Source: Halorussus salilacus (GTDB lineage: Archaea; Halobacteriota; Halobacteria; Halobacteriales; Haladaptataceae). Taken from it: a stretch of DNA of 64,000 nucleotides. The stretch is taken from the NCBI RefSeq assembly GCF_024138125.1, contig NZ_CP099994.1, positions 248,001 through 312,000 of the forward strand, given 5' to 3'. A program made the position numbers and the translations under genes. Within the stretch, counting starts at the first letter, position 1, and each line of letters starts with the position of its first letter. The notes under the pieces were generated by a model. That model had not been told where the DNA came from. It worked only from the letters and a program-made list of their open reading frames with translations, and made no database searches. Positions 17,022 through 24,488 of this stretch are shown one piece after another.

Positions 17022-17303
17022 ATGACCGACTGCCTCGATTCCGACGCCCCGCCGAGCGCGAAGCTCGTCGTGAAGGTACTGGAGTACAGCGACGAACCAC
17101 TCACGCAGGGCGAGATCGCCGACCGGACCCGCCTGTCGCCCCGGACCGTCCGCAGCTCCGTCAAGCGACTCAAAGAGGACGGCGTGGTCGAGGAGCAGGT
17201 GTACATCCCCGACGCCCGCAAGCAGATATACGTCCTCGACGACTCGGTCGAGGAGTGCCTGCAGGCGTGCGAGGGAACAGCCGACGAGGTCGAGGCGGTC
17301 TGA
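17022..17303 (+). CDS. Small winged-helix transcriptional regulator
   Basis: A 93-residue MarR/TrmB-like winged helix: 'SAKLVVKVLEYSDEPLTQGEIADRT' gives helices 1-2, 'LSPRTVRSSVKRLKEDGVV' the recognition helix, and 'EEQVYIPDARKQIYVL' the beta wing. Only a short C-terminal helix remains after the wing, so it probably dimerises through it or acts as a monomeric adaptor. No ligand domain is present. Its own promoter contains a 55-bp palindrome about 63 bp upstream of the TATA box that could be its site, but this is only a positional guess. Confidence 0.82.
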   Translation: MTDCLDSDAPPSAKLVVKVLEYSDEPLTQGEIADRTRLSPRTVRSSVKRLKEDGVVEEQVYIPDARKQIYVLDDSVEECLQACEGTADEVEAV

Positions 17304-17380
17304 CCGCCGACGGGTCTGGGGCCGTCGGGCGTCCGACGGGTCCGGCCCCGAACCCGAGGCTTCCCCGGAACTGTCGAACC

Positions 17381-17390
17381 GAAATACATT
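17381..17390 (+). promoter_or_regulatory. TATA-like box of the pyrophosphohydrolase gene
   Basis: GAAATACATT is centred about 31 nt before the ATG at 17417, compatible with a very short leader. Confidence 0.5.
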
Positions 17391-17416
17391 TCTCCCGGTC
17401 GCGTGGTCGCCGGTTC

Positions 17417-17725
17417 ATGACGGAATACGACAAGCTCGTCCGAGACCGAATCCCCGATATCGTCGCCGAGAACGGCGAGCAGGCCGTGGTCCACGTCGCC
17501 GAGGGGGCCGAGTACCGCGAGCGACTCCGCGAGAAACTCTGCGAGGAGGCCGCGGAGTTCCGCGAGACCGGCGACCCCGAGGAACTCGCCGACGTGCTGG
17601 AGGTGCTGGCGGCGATCCGGGACGCCGAGGGGTTCGACCGCGGGGAACTGGAGCGACTCCGGGCCGAGAAGGCAGACGAGCGCGGGGGCTTCGAGGATGG
17701 CGTGGTTCTGGAACGGGTGGAGTAG
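17417..17725 (+). CDS. MazG-like nucleoside triphosphate pyrophosphohydrolase
   Basis: A 102-residue all-alpha NTP pyrophosphohydrolase of the phosphoribosyl-ATP-pyrophosphatase-like group. 'YDKLVRDRIPDIV' is the family start and 'KLCEEAAEFRETGDPEELADVLEVL' gives the ExxE...ExxD Mg2+-binding pattern (about residues 40-60, E and D ligands present). Such proteins hydrolyse non-canonical or excess NTPs. A histidine-pathway HisE is less likely because the 'KLVRDRIP' start belongs to the house-cleaning type. Confidence 0.85.
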   Translation: MTEYDKLVRDRIPDIVAENGEQAVVHVAEGAEYRERLREKLCEEAAEFRETGDPEELADVLEVLAAIRDAEGFDRGELERLRAEKADERGGFEDGVVLERVE

Positions 17726-17802
17726 AAAATCACCGTTTCTTCCGTGAAGTCTCGTGGTCTAGTCGGTTCGTATCACTACCGGACTCCGCGAATGAAGCTT
17801 CC

Positions 17803-17915
17803 GAAAGCCCCGGAGCGCTCGCGGTCGCTCTGCGGGATATCCGCGCAAACCGCGCGCGGATAGGGCCCGCACAGACGACCACGCAGGCGCGAGCGCTCCG
17901 CCCCTTTCAGTCCCA
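17803..17915 (+). other. Three-tier hairpin element, copy 2 (possible structured RNA)
   Basis: Outer stem: 17803-17807 with 17904-17908, a CCC/CCC internal loop, then 13 pairs (17811-17823 with 17888-17900). Middle stem: 17824-17827 with 17876-17879, a bulged A at 17875, then 17828-17836 with 17866-17874 with one C-C mismatch. An unpaired CACGCAGG lies at 17880-17887. The inner hairpin is identical to copy 1 (ATCCGCGC, loop, GCGCGGAT). It lies between the convergent pyrophosphohydrolase and ThiC genes. Three outer and four middle pairs differ from copy 1 on both sides, so pairing is kept. Confidence 0.78.
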
Positions 17916-17960
17916 TCCTCGTGGACTGGTCAGTCGGCCACAGACCGTTGGTCACCGCCC

Positions 17961-19382
17961 TCAGTCGTCGGCGGTCGGATACTCTCGGTCGAGGTCCACC
18001 CCCTCGACCGGGTCGGCGTCGTGGGTGCCGACCGGCGGGCGATTGACCTCCGCGGCCGCCGATGTTGCGAGGTCGGTCTCGTCGTCGAGCGAATCGAGGT
18101 CGCCCGCTTCGCGCGCGTCCTGGTCGATGCGCATCGAGCAGAACTCCGCGCCGCACATCGAGCAGAAGCGCGCCTCCTTGTAGTTGTCGCCGGGGAGCGT
18201 CTGGTCGTGGTACGACCGGGCGCGCTCGGGGTCGAGCGCGAGGTCGAACTGGCGCTCCCAGTCGAAGGCGTACCGGGCCTCCGAGAGGGCGTCGTCCCAG
18301 TCGCGCGCGCCTTCCCGGCCGTTCGCCACGTCGGCGGCGTGGGCCGCGATGCGGTAGGCCGCTAGCCCCTCCCGCACGTCCTCGGCGTCGGGCAGACCGA
18401 GGTGTTCCTTCGGCGTGACGTAGCACAGCATCGCGGCCCCCGCGCGGGCGGCCTCTGTCGCGCCGATGGCGCTGGTGATGTGGTCGTAGCCGGGCGCGAC
18501 GTCGGTCACCAGCGGCCCGAGGACGTAGAAGGGCGCGCCGTCGCAGACCTCCTGCTGGCGCTCGACGTTCTCGGCGATCTCGTCCATCGGGACGTGACCC
18601 GGTCCCTCGACCATCACCTGCACGTCGTGGCTCCGGGCGATTCGGGTGAGCTCTCCGAGGGTCTCCAGTTCCGCGAACTGGGCGTCGTCGCTCGCGTCGG
18701 CCAGACACCCCGGCCGGAGGCCGTCGCCGAGCGAGAACGTCACGTCGTACTCGGCGAATATCTCGCAGATGTCCTCGAAGTGGGTGTAGAGGGGGTTCTG
18801 GGCCCCGTTCTCTTCCATCCACTCCGCGAGGATGGACCCGCCCCGCGAGACGATGCCGGTCTTCCGGCCGTCGGTCAGCGGGAGGTGTTCGGCCAGCACC
18901 CCGGCGTGAATCGTCTGGTAATCGACGCCCTGCCGGGCCTGCTTCTCGACGACGTCGAGCAGGAGGTCGGGCGTGATGTCGGCGACGCTCTCGGCGCGTT
19001 TAACCGCCTCGTAGACAGGGACCGTGCCGACCGGCACCGGCGACCGGCCGACGTTGGCCTCCCGGATGGCGTCGAGGTCGCCACCGGTCGAGAGGTCCAT
19101 CACCGTGTCGGCACCGTAGTGGACCGCGGTGTGGAGCTTCTCTGCCTCCGCTTCGATTCCGCTCTCGGACTCGCTGTTGCCGATGTTGGCGTTGACCTTC
19201 GTGGCGAACGCCCGTCCGATGACCATCGGGTCGAGTCGGTCGTGCTCTTTGTTGGCGGGAATCACGGCCCGCCCGTCGGCGACCTGCTGGCGGACGAACT
19301 CCGGGTCGACTCGCTCGCGCTCGGCGACGCGCTCCATCTCCTCGGTCACGATGCCGCGTTCGGCGTGGCGCAGTTGCGTCAT
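17961..19382 (-). CDS. thiC: Phosphomethylpyrimidine synthase ThiC
   Basis: A 473-residue radical SAM enzyme that converts aminoimidazole ribotide to hydroxymethylpyrimidine phosphate in thiamine synthesis. The C-terminal 4Fe-4S cysteines are C407, C410 and C415 in '[11 protein letters not shown]', the atypical ThiC CxxCxxxxC pattern. '[10 protein letters not shown]', '[13 protein letters not shown]', '[11 protein letters not shown]' and '[12 protein letters not shown]' are family blocks. No other thi gene is adjacent and no TPP riboswitch is evident in the 91 bp upstream, so control is probably transcriptional. Confidence 0.97.
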   Translation of the reverse strand: MTQLRHAERGIVTEEMERVAERERVDPEFVRQQVADGRAVIPANKEHDRLDPMVIGRAFATKVNANIGNSESESGIEAEAEKLHTAVHYGADTVMDLSTGGDLDAIREANVGRSPVPVGTVPVYEAVKRAESVADITPDLLLDVVEKQARQGVDYQTIHAGVLAEHLPLTDGRKTGIVSRGGSILAEWMEENGAQNPLYTHFEDICEIFAEYDVTFSLGDGLRPGCLADASDDAQFAELETLGELTRIARSHDVQVMVEGPGHVPMDEIAENVERQQEVCDGAPFYVLGPLVTDVAPGYDHITSAIGATEAARAGAAMLCYVTPKEHLGLPDAEDVREGLAAYRIAAHAADVANGREGARDWDDALSEARYAFDWERQFDLALDPERARSYHDQTLPGDNYKEARFCSMCGAEFCSMRIDQDAREAGDLDSLDDETDLATSAAAEVNRPPVGTHDADPVEGVDLDREYPTADD

Positions 19383-19403
19383 CGATTACTAGGTTATACC
19401 ACT

Positions 19404-19413
19404 CACTAATAAG
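19404..19413 (-). promoter_or_regulatory. TATA-like box of thiC
   Basis: On the minus strand CTTATTAGTG is centred about 27 nt before the thiC ATG at 19382, consistent with a leaderless transcript. A leaderless mRNA leaves no room for a 5' riboswitch. Confidence 0.55.
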
Positions 19414-19473
19414 ACTAGGGTCCCGGCGGTCCATCCCGAACTGGTTTAACCGTGACCTGACAACTCCCGGTCG

Positions 19474-21105
19474 ATGAACTCGTGGCGACGCCGGACGGTC
19501 TACTACCTCCTGACGCTCGCGGGGATAATCCTCGCGTTCTCGGTCGCCTACGACTACGGGATGACGGTGCTGGAGAACCGCCCCCAACCGTTTCACCACT
19601 CGCTTCAGGTCGTCGTCGAGACGTTCACCACGACGGGCTACGGGTCGAACGCGCCGTGGGAGACCCCCGAGATGACCGCGTTCGTCGTCCTGATGGACCT
19701 CACCGGGGTCGTCCTCATCTTCATGGCCCTGCCGATATTCGTCGTCCCGTTGTTCGAGGAGGCGGTCTCGACCACCCTCCCGACCGGGGTCGACGACCTC
19801 GAAGACCACGTCGTGGTCTGCTCGTTCTCGCCGCGTGTCGAGGCGCTCATCGCCGAACTCGACTCGTGGGACGTCGCGTACGTCGTGGTCGAACCCGACC
19901 GCGAGCGCGCGCTCGACCTCTACGAATCCGGGTTGGAGGTCGTCCACGGCGACCCCCAGTCGGTCGAGACCCTCCGGAACGCGAACGTCGCGTCGGCGAC
20001 CGCGTTGGTCGCCGACGCCGACGACGAGGAGGACGTGGGCATCGCGCTCACCGCTCGCGAGGCCGACCCGGACGTGCGAATCGTGAGCGTGGTCGAGGAG
20101 CCCGAGATGATCACCTACCACGAACTCGCGGGCGTCGAGGAGGCGCTCTGCCCCCGGCGACTCCTCGGCGAGAGCCTCGCCGACAAGGTCACGACGCGCG
20201 TCTCGGCCGACCTCGACGAGGCGGTCGACATCGGCGAGGACTTCGAGGTGGCCGAGATACCGGTCCAGCGCGACAGCGACCTCGTTGGGACCACGCTGGC
20301 CGACGGCCCGCTTCGCGAGCCATCGGACGCGACCGTGGTCGGCGCGTGGGTCGACGGCGTCTTCGAGACGCCGCCGTCGCCCGACGACGACCTGACCGCC
20401 GGGACCATCCTGCTGGTCGCGGGCAGTCGGTCCCAGCTCGAACGACTCAGAGAGCTGACCGACTCCTCGGTCCGACCGCCCCGGCGGGAAGAGGTCATCG
20501 TGGTGGGGTACGGCGAGGTCGGCTCGACCGTGGGCGAGGAGCTCGCGGGCGCGGGAGTGTCCTACACCGCGGTCGACATCGAGGACGCCCCCGGCGTCGA
20601 CGTGGTCGGCGACGCGACCGACCCCGAGACGCTCGTGGAGGCCGGAATCGAGGACGCCCGGACGGTCGTGTTGACGCTGGCCGACGACACCCTCACGGGG
20701 TTCGCGACGCTGGTCGTTCGCGACCTCGACCCGGACGTGGAGGTGCTGGCCCGCGCCGAGGAGACCGAGAACGTCCGGAAGATATACCGGGCGGGTGCCG
20801 ACTACGTGCTGGCGCTCTCGACCGTCTCGGGCCGGATGTTGGCTTCCACGATTCTGGAGGACGAGGAGGTCCTCTCGATGGACGAGCAGGTCGAGATCGT
20901 CCGGACGACCGCGCCGAAGCTGGCGGGCCGGACCCTCGCGGAGGCAGACGTGCGAGCGCGCACGGGGTGTACCGTGATAGCCGTCGAACGAGACGGCGAG
21001 GTCGTGACCGACCTCGGCCCGGAGTTCCGACTCCAGCGCGACGACGACGTGGTGATCGCCGGGACCGACGAGAGCGTGGGCCGGTTCACGGCGCTGGCGA
21101 ACTAG
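19474..21105 (+). CDS. Potassium channel with two RCK (TrkA-N/TrkA-C) units
   Basis: A 543-residue two-TM K+ channel. TM1 lies at about 8-26, the pore loop carries the selectivity filter T53-T54-G55-Y56-G57 followed by 'SNAPW', and TM2 covers about 70-95. Two RCK units follow: 'HVVVCSFSPRVEALIAEL' (108-245) with a TrkA-C part to about 325, then 'EVIVVGYGEVGSTVGEEL' (a classic GxGxxG NAD/nucleotide site, about 338-460) with a second TrkA-C to the end. The first Rossmann unit lacks the GxGxxG glycines, so nucleotide is likely bound only in the second. Confidence 0.92.
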   Translation: MNSWRRRTVYYLLTLAGIILAFSVAYDYGMTVLENRPQPFHHSLQVVVETFTTTGYGSNAPWETPEMTAFVVLMDLTGVVLIFMALPIFVVPLFEEAVSTTLPTGVDDLEDHVVVCSFSPRVEALIAELDSWDVAYVVVEPDRERALDLYESGLEVVHGDPQSVETLRNANVASATALVADADDEEDVGIALTAREADPDVRIVSVVEEPEMITYHELAGVEEALCPRRLLGESLADKVTTRVSADLDEAVDIGEDFEVAEIPVQRDSDLVGTTLADGPLREPSDATVVGAWVDGVFETPPSPDDDLTAGTILLVAGSRSQLERLRELTDSSVRPPRREEVIVVGYGEVGSTVGEELAGAGVSYTAVDIEDAPGVDVVGDATDPETLVEAGIEDARTVVLTLADDTLTGFATLVVRDLDPDVEVLARAEETENVRKIYRAGADYVLALSTVSGRMLASTILEDEEVLSMDEQVEIVRTTAPKLAGRTLAEADVRARTGCTVIAVERDGEVVTDLGPEFRLQRDDDVVIAGTDESVGRFTALAN

Positions 21106-21268
21106 TCGCAAACGAACGGGTCCCCCTACTTCCCGATTTCAGGCCGACTAAGCTGTCTTTTCTCGGTTGCAAGCCCGGCCTACCGTCAAAAGATACTTAC
21201 CCAAATTCGCCGAAGGGTTCCACGAGACCCCGCGCTATCGGACGCGCGGTGGGGGAAACGGGGAAATC

Positions 21269-23461
21269 ATGACACGGACACGCACGAGTGTACTACTAGT
21301 GACGCTACTCCTCGTCGTCGCACCGGCGACGGCGGGAGTGACGGGAGCGGGAACGACCGACGCGGCATCGGCGTATCAGGCGCAGGAAGACGGTCCGGCC
21401 GACGCGGCCGTCTCCTCCGGGGAGGTGTTCTGGCAGGGACAGTTCCTGGAGCTCTCCGCCGAGAACAACAGTAGCGAGGTCTGGTCGGTCCGTCGCGTCA
21501 GCGACGGCGAGGTCGGCGGGCTCGTCACGGAGGTCCTCCTCGACGAGTCCGGGTCGGCCGTCGTGAGTAGCGACAACCTCGACGGCCAGTTCGTGGTGGT
21601 GAACGAGGACAACGAACCCGTCGCCTTCCGGGACGGGACCGCCCAGTCCACCGCGAGCGTGAGCGAGGCCCAGTGGGAGGTCACCACCCAACAGCTCAAC
21701 GCGACCGTCTCGGACGTGGCGGTCTCGAACGACGAGAGTTCGGACGCCGCGACCGACCTCCGGCTCGAATCCAACCGCGCTGGCTACGAGTTCTACCTCT
21801 TCTCCGAGGACCTGAGCCCGGAGGAGCTCGCCGACGTCTTCCAGTCGGTCGAGGTCGAGGACGACCGGGCGGTCTCGACGCGGAGCGCGGGTGACGACGA
21901 CGCGTTCGACGCCAACTTCAGCGGCGTCGACGCCGGGACCTACGACATCACGGTGGCGACGGTCGACGGGACCGCGCGTGATTCGGCGTCGATCACCGTC
22001 TCCGACCCGGTGGAGGGGTCGGCCACGTTCGAGAACGCCACGGTCGAGGAGGCTCGCGGTGACGTGGCCCGGTTCACGGTCACCATGGAGGGGGCCGACC
22101 AGACGACGGTCACGGTGGGTTCACGCGACGTCGGCTACCTCTCGCGGTTCACCGTCGTCGACGAGAACGGCGACGGCGAGGCCACCATCGAAATCAACAC
22201 CTTCGAGGCCGGGCTCTCGGCCGACGAGCCGGGAATCACCGCGGTCGGCGAGGACGACGTGACCGACTACGAGCTCCAGACCGACCCCGTGCCGGATCAA
22301 CTGGACGCCGCGACGTATCCGGTCCGGACGTTCGTCGGCGGCACCCAGTCCGACGTGGCGTCGCTGGTGCTCGACGAGCGCTCGACCGAGGGCGTCCAGA
22401 CGTGGACCGCGCCCGACGGCGCGACCGTCGAGAACGCCTCGGACCTGATCGAGGTCGTCACGCAGGACGCGGACATCGCGTATCAGGACCTCGCGGTCGT
22501 GCAGGTGCAGGCGTCCGGACTCTACGGCTACGTCCAGAACGCCTCGGACCTCAACGACAACGAGACCGGCGTGTCGATGACGCTGACGCAGGGTGCCGAA
22601 CCCAACGTCCCCGACCGGGAGATTCCGCTCGACAGGGGGAACCTCCTCATCGACGAGGACAACGACCAGTTCTTCCTGGTCTTCGACACGAACGGACTCG
22701 ACGAGGGCGCGACCTACGAGGCCAACTTCACGATGACGGCGGCCAACCCGTACGTCTCGGCCCAGAACGCGTCGTCGTACACGACGAACTTCTCGGTGGT
22801 CGAGCGCGACGCCTCGTTCGACGACCCGCTCGAAGTGCCCGCGTCCAGCGACGCCGCGGTCACGGGGACGAGTTCGCTCGCGCCGGGCACCCAGCTCGAG
22901 GTCGAGATCGAGAGCGCGGGTGCCGACCCGTTCTTCGAGCGCCAGACCGCGGAGGTCGGTGAGGACGGCACATGGGAGGCGACCTTCGACCTCTCGGGCG
23001 TCTCGAACGGCACCGAGTTCGCCGCCTCGATAGCCGACCCCTCGGCGAACGCGACCGGCGTGGTGGTCGCGGAGGGCGACGCGGAGGCGGCCGACGAGGA
23101 GACGACGACCGAAGAGACGGAGACGACCGAAACGGAGGATGCCGACGGGGAGGAGACCACCACCGAAGCAGATGACGAGGACGGAGAGACGACCGAAGAG
23201 GACGACGCCGACGAGGACGAAGAGACCGAGACGCCCGAGGAGGACGAGGAGACAACGACTGAGGAGGAAGCGGCTGACGAGGACGAGGAGACCACGACTG
23301 AGGAAGACGAGGGAGCCGGTGAGGACGAAGCGGCCGACGAGACGACCACGACCGAGGACGACGCGGCCGCCGCGCCCGCGCCCGGCTTCGGTCCGGTGGC
23401 GGTCCTGCTCGCCGCGCTCGTCGCGCTCGCTGGCGTCGCGCTGGCGCGTCGCAGGCGATGA
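21269..23461 (+). CDS. PGF-CTERM surface glycoprotein (BGTF/S-layer-like)
   Basis: A 730-residue exported protein: signal peptide 1-24 ('SVLLVTLLLVVAPATAGV'), an N-terminal domain with 'EVFWQGQFLELSAENNSS' and 'EVGGLVTEVLLDESG' as in haloarchaeal BGTF-type surface proteins, several beta domains with N-x-S/T sites, then a Thr/Glu/Asp-rich linker at about 610-700 suited to O-glycosylation. It ends in the archaeosortase tail 'PGFGPVAVLLAALVALAGVA' plus RRRR. The PGF motif is normally cut by ArtA and the protein lipid-anchored. It may be an S-layer component or an accessory wall protein. It is monocistronic, with GC-rich hairpins downstream. Confidence 0.9.
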   Translation: MTRTRTSVLLVTLLLVVAPATAGVTGAGTTDAASAYQAQEDGPADAAVSSGEVFWQGQFLELSAENNSSEVWSVRRVSDGEVGGLVTEVLLDESGSAVVSSDNLDGQFVVVNEDNEPVAFRDGTAQSTASVSEAQWEVTTQQLNATVSDVAVSNDESSDAATDLRLESNRAGYEFYLFSEDLSPEELADVFQSVEVEDDRAVSTRSAGDDDAFDANFSGVDAGTYDITVATVDGTARDSASITVSDPVEGSATFENATVEEARGDVARFTVTMEGADQTTVTVGSRDVGYLSRFTVVDENGDGEATIEINTFEAGLSADEPGITAVGEDDVTDYELQTDPVPDQLDAATYPVRTFVGGTQSDVASLVLDERSTEGVQTWTAPDGATVENASDLIEVVTQDADIAYQDLAVVQVQASGLYGYVQNASDLNDNETGVSMTLTQGAEPNVPDREIPLDRGNLLIDEDNDQFFLVFDTNGLDEGATYEANFTMTAANPYVSAQNASSYTTNFSVVERDASFDDPLEVPASSDAAVTGTSSLAPGTQLEVEIESAGADPFFERQTAEVGEDGTWEATFDLSGVSNGTEFAASIADPSANATGVVVAEGDAEAADEETTTEETETTETEDADGEETTTEADDEDGETTEEDDADEDEETETPEEDEETTTEEEAADEDEETTTEEDEGAGEDEAADETTTTEDDAAAAPAPGFGPVAVLLAALVALAGVALARRRR

Positions 23462-23510
23462 TAGTCCCGGGACTCCGACGGCCGGGTCGCAGGCGCTGAC
23501 CGCCGTGACA

Positions 23511-23558
23511 CTCGCGACGGCCGGGTCGGCCGGGACCGGCCGACCCGGCCGTCGCGAG
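23511..23558 (+). terminator. 23-bp perfect stem-loop after the surface glycoprotein
   Basis: Twenty-three pairs (23511-23533 with 23536-23558) close a 2-nt loop, 50 bp past the stop codon. A T6 run lies 56 bp further on, which fits archaeal U-rich termination. Confidence 0.65.
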
Positions 23559-23692
23559 TAACACCGGCTTACTCGCGGCGTAACCGCGGTTTCGGAGCGA
23601 ACGCGCGGGACGGTTTTTTGCTCTCGCTCGCCCGTCGCGACGGCCGTGTCGGGCGAGCGAAAGCTGACTCCGGGGTCGGTCGGCGTCGGAAC

Positions 23693-23734
23693 CGGGTCGG
23701 TCGAGCGGGTCGTCCGACCCGCTCGACCGACCCG
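23693..23734. repeat. 20-bp perfect stem-loop upstream of the CGCGG gene
   Basis: Twenty pairs (23693-23712 with 23715-23734) with a 2-nt loop end 52 bp before the CGCGG start codon. It could mark the end of upstream transcription or hinder read-through into the CGCGG gene. Confidence 0.6.
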
Positions 23735-23786
23735 ACCGAACATCTTCGCCACCGACTCCTTCCGCGAGGGGGACCTACCTCCTCGC

Positions 23787-24092
23787 ATGGGAACCACCAG
23801 TCACGACCACGACGCAGACCCCGTCAGCGACCGCGTCCACGACAACTCGTGGTCGGCGAACCTCGAAAAGCCGCCCCACGCCGACGACCGCGACCTCGTG
23901 GTCGAGCAGGCGGTCTCGGCGGTCGAACACACCGCCGAGGGCAACCACGTCAACCTCGTCACCCACGGGAACCACGGCCACCCCGAGACGTACCTCTTCG
24001 ACGCGCTCGCCGACGCCTTCGGCGAGGGAGTCGAGTGGGAGTACGTCGAGCAGTGCGGGTGTGGCGGCCACGTCACTCGGGTTCACGTCTGA
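23787..24092 (+). CDS. CGCGG-family putative radical-SAM-modified peptide precursor
   Basis: A 101-residue soluble protein that is His/Asp-rich at the N-terminus ('TTSHDHDADPVSDRVHDNS') and ends in 'YVEQCGCGGHVTRVHV'. The C-terminal C-G-C-G-G motif matches a haloarchaeal family annotated as CGCGG rSAM-modified RiPP proteins (from memory). The 80-residue body ('AVEHTAEGNHVNLVTHGNHGH') would be the recognition part and the Cys/Gly motif the modification site. No radical SAM or SPASM maturase is in the window apart from ThiC, so the partner must be elsewhere. The ATG at 23787 is the last in-frame start before the conserved body. Mature product and role are unknown. Confidence 0.75.
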   Translation: MGTTSHDHDADPVSDRVHDNSWSANLEKPPHADDRDLVVEQAVSAVEHTAEGNHVNLVTHGNHGHPETYLFDALADAFGEGVEWEYVEQCGCGGHVTRVHV

Positions 24093-24139
24093 GTCCCGCC
24101 GAGCGGTCGGGGTCGGTCCCGCCGAGCGCCCGGGGTCGG

Positions 24140-24283
24140 CTACTGGCGGACGTACAACAGCGCGACCCCGACCGCGAGCAGGGCGACCCCCCACCAGAGG
24201 GAGTCGCCGGGCAACAGTTTGAGCAGGAGCGTGACGATACCCGAGGAGACGAGCGACCAGCCGAGCGTCGTCCGGTAGGCCAT
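24140..24283 (-). CDS. 47-residue membrane protein
   Basis: A short frame with two hydrophobic segments: 'SLVSSGIVTLLLKLL' and 'WWGVALLAVGVALLYV', joined by 'PGDSL' and ending 'RQ'. The ATG is at 24283 and the stop at 24140-24142. The hairpin-like two-helix layout, start and codon use are gene-like, and it lies in an otherwise empty gap between the CGCGG gene and the MBL gene, pointing left. Function is unknown; size and layout match many unannotated haloarchaeal micro-membrane proteins. Confidence 0.65.
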   Translation of the reverse strand: MAYRTTLGWSLVSSGIVTLLLKLLPGDSLWWGVALLAVGVALLYVRQ

Positions 24284-24488
24284 GGCTTGTAGAGGGCTTC
24301 GAGACAGTTAGCCCTCCCGGGCGCTCGGGCTCCCGACGAGCGACACCGCCGACCGGAGGCCACGGAAACCGGTCCGACGTTCTCGGAGGGTGACAGTTGC
24401 TGTCGTATTCCAAAGCGTTTAGGTCCTGTCGGTCCGACCGTGGCCTCATGCCCCGTGTCGGAATCGGGAGAGGAGGTCCCGACCGCGG
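24284..24488. promoter_or_regulatory. Divergent promoter region
   Basis: It lies between the leftward micro-membrane gene and the rightward MBL gene. An AT-richer patch CCAAAGCGTTTAGG at 24411-24424 is a possible TATA region for the MBL gene, which would give a leader of about 40 nt. No other feature is seen. Confidence 0.4.

Larger units (their letters stand above)
23462..23786. other. Intergenic region with two long hairpins
   Basis: Between the surface protein and the CGCGG gene there is no credible gene. It holds the 23-bp stem at 23511-23558, a T6 run at 23614-23619, an imperfect CTCGCTCGCCC/GGGCGAGCGA inverted repeat (about 23623-23660) and the 20-bp stem at 23693-23734. Confidence 0.7.

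Noticed and set aside
19383-19473. TPP riboswitch upstream of thiC
   Set aside because: The 91-bp gap holds a TATA box 27 nt from the start codon and no THI-box-like sequence.
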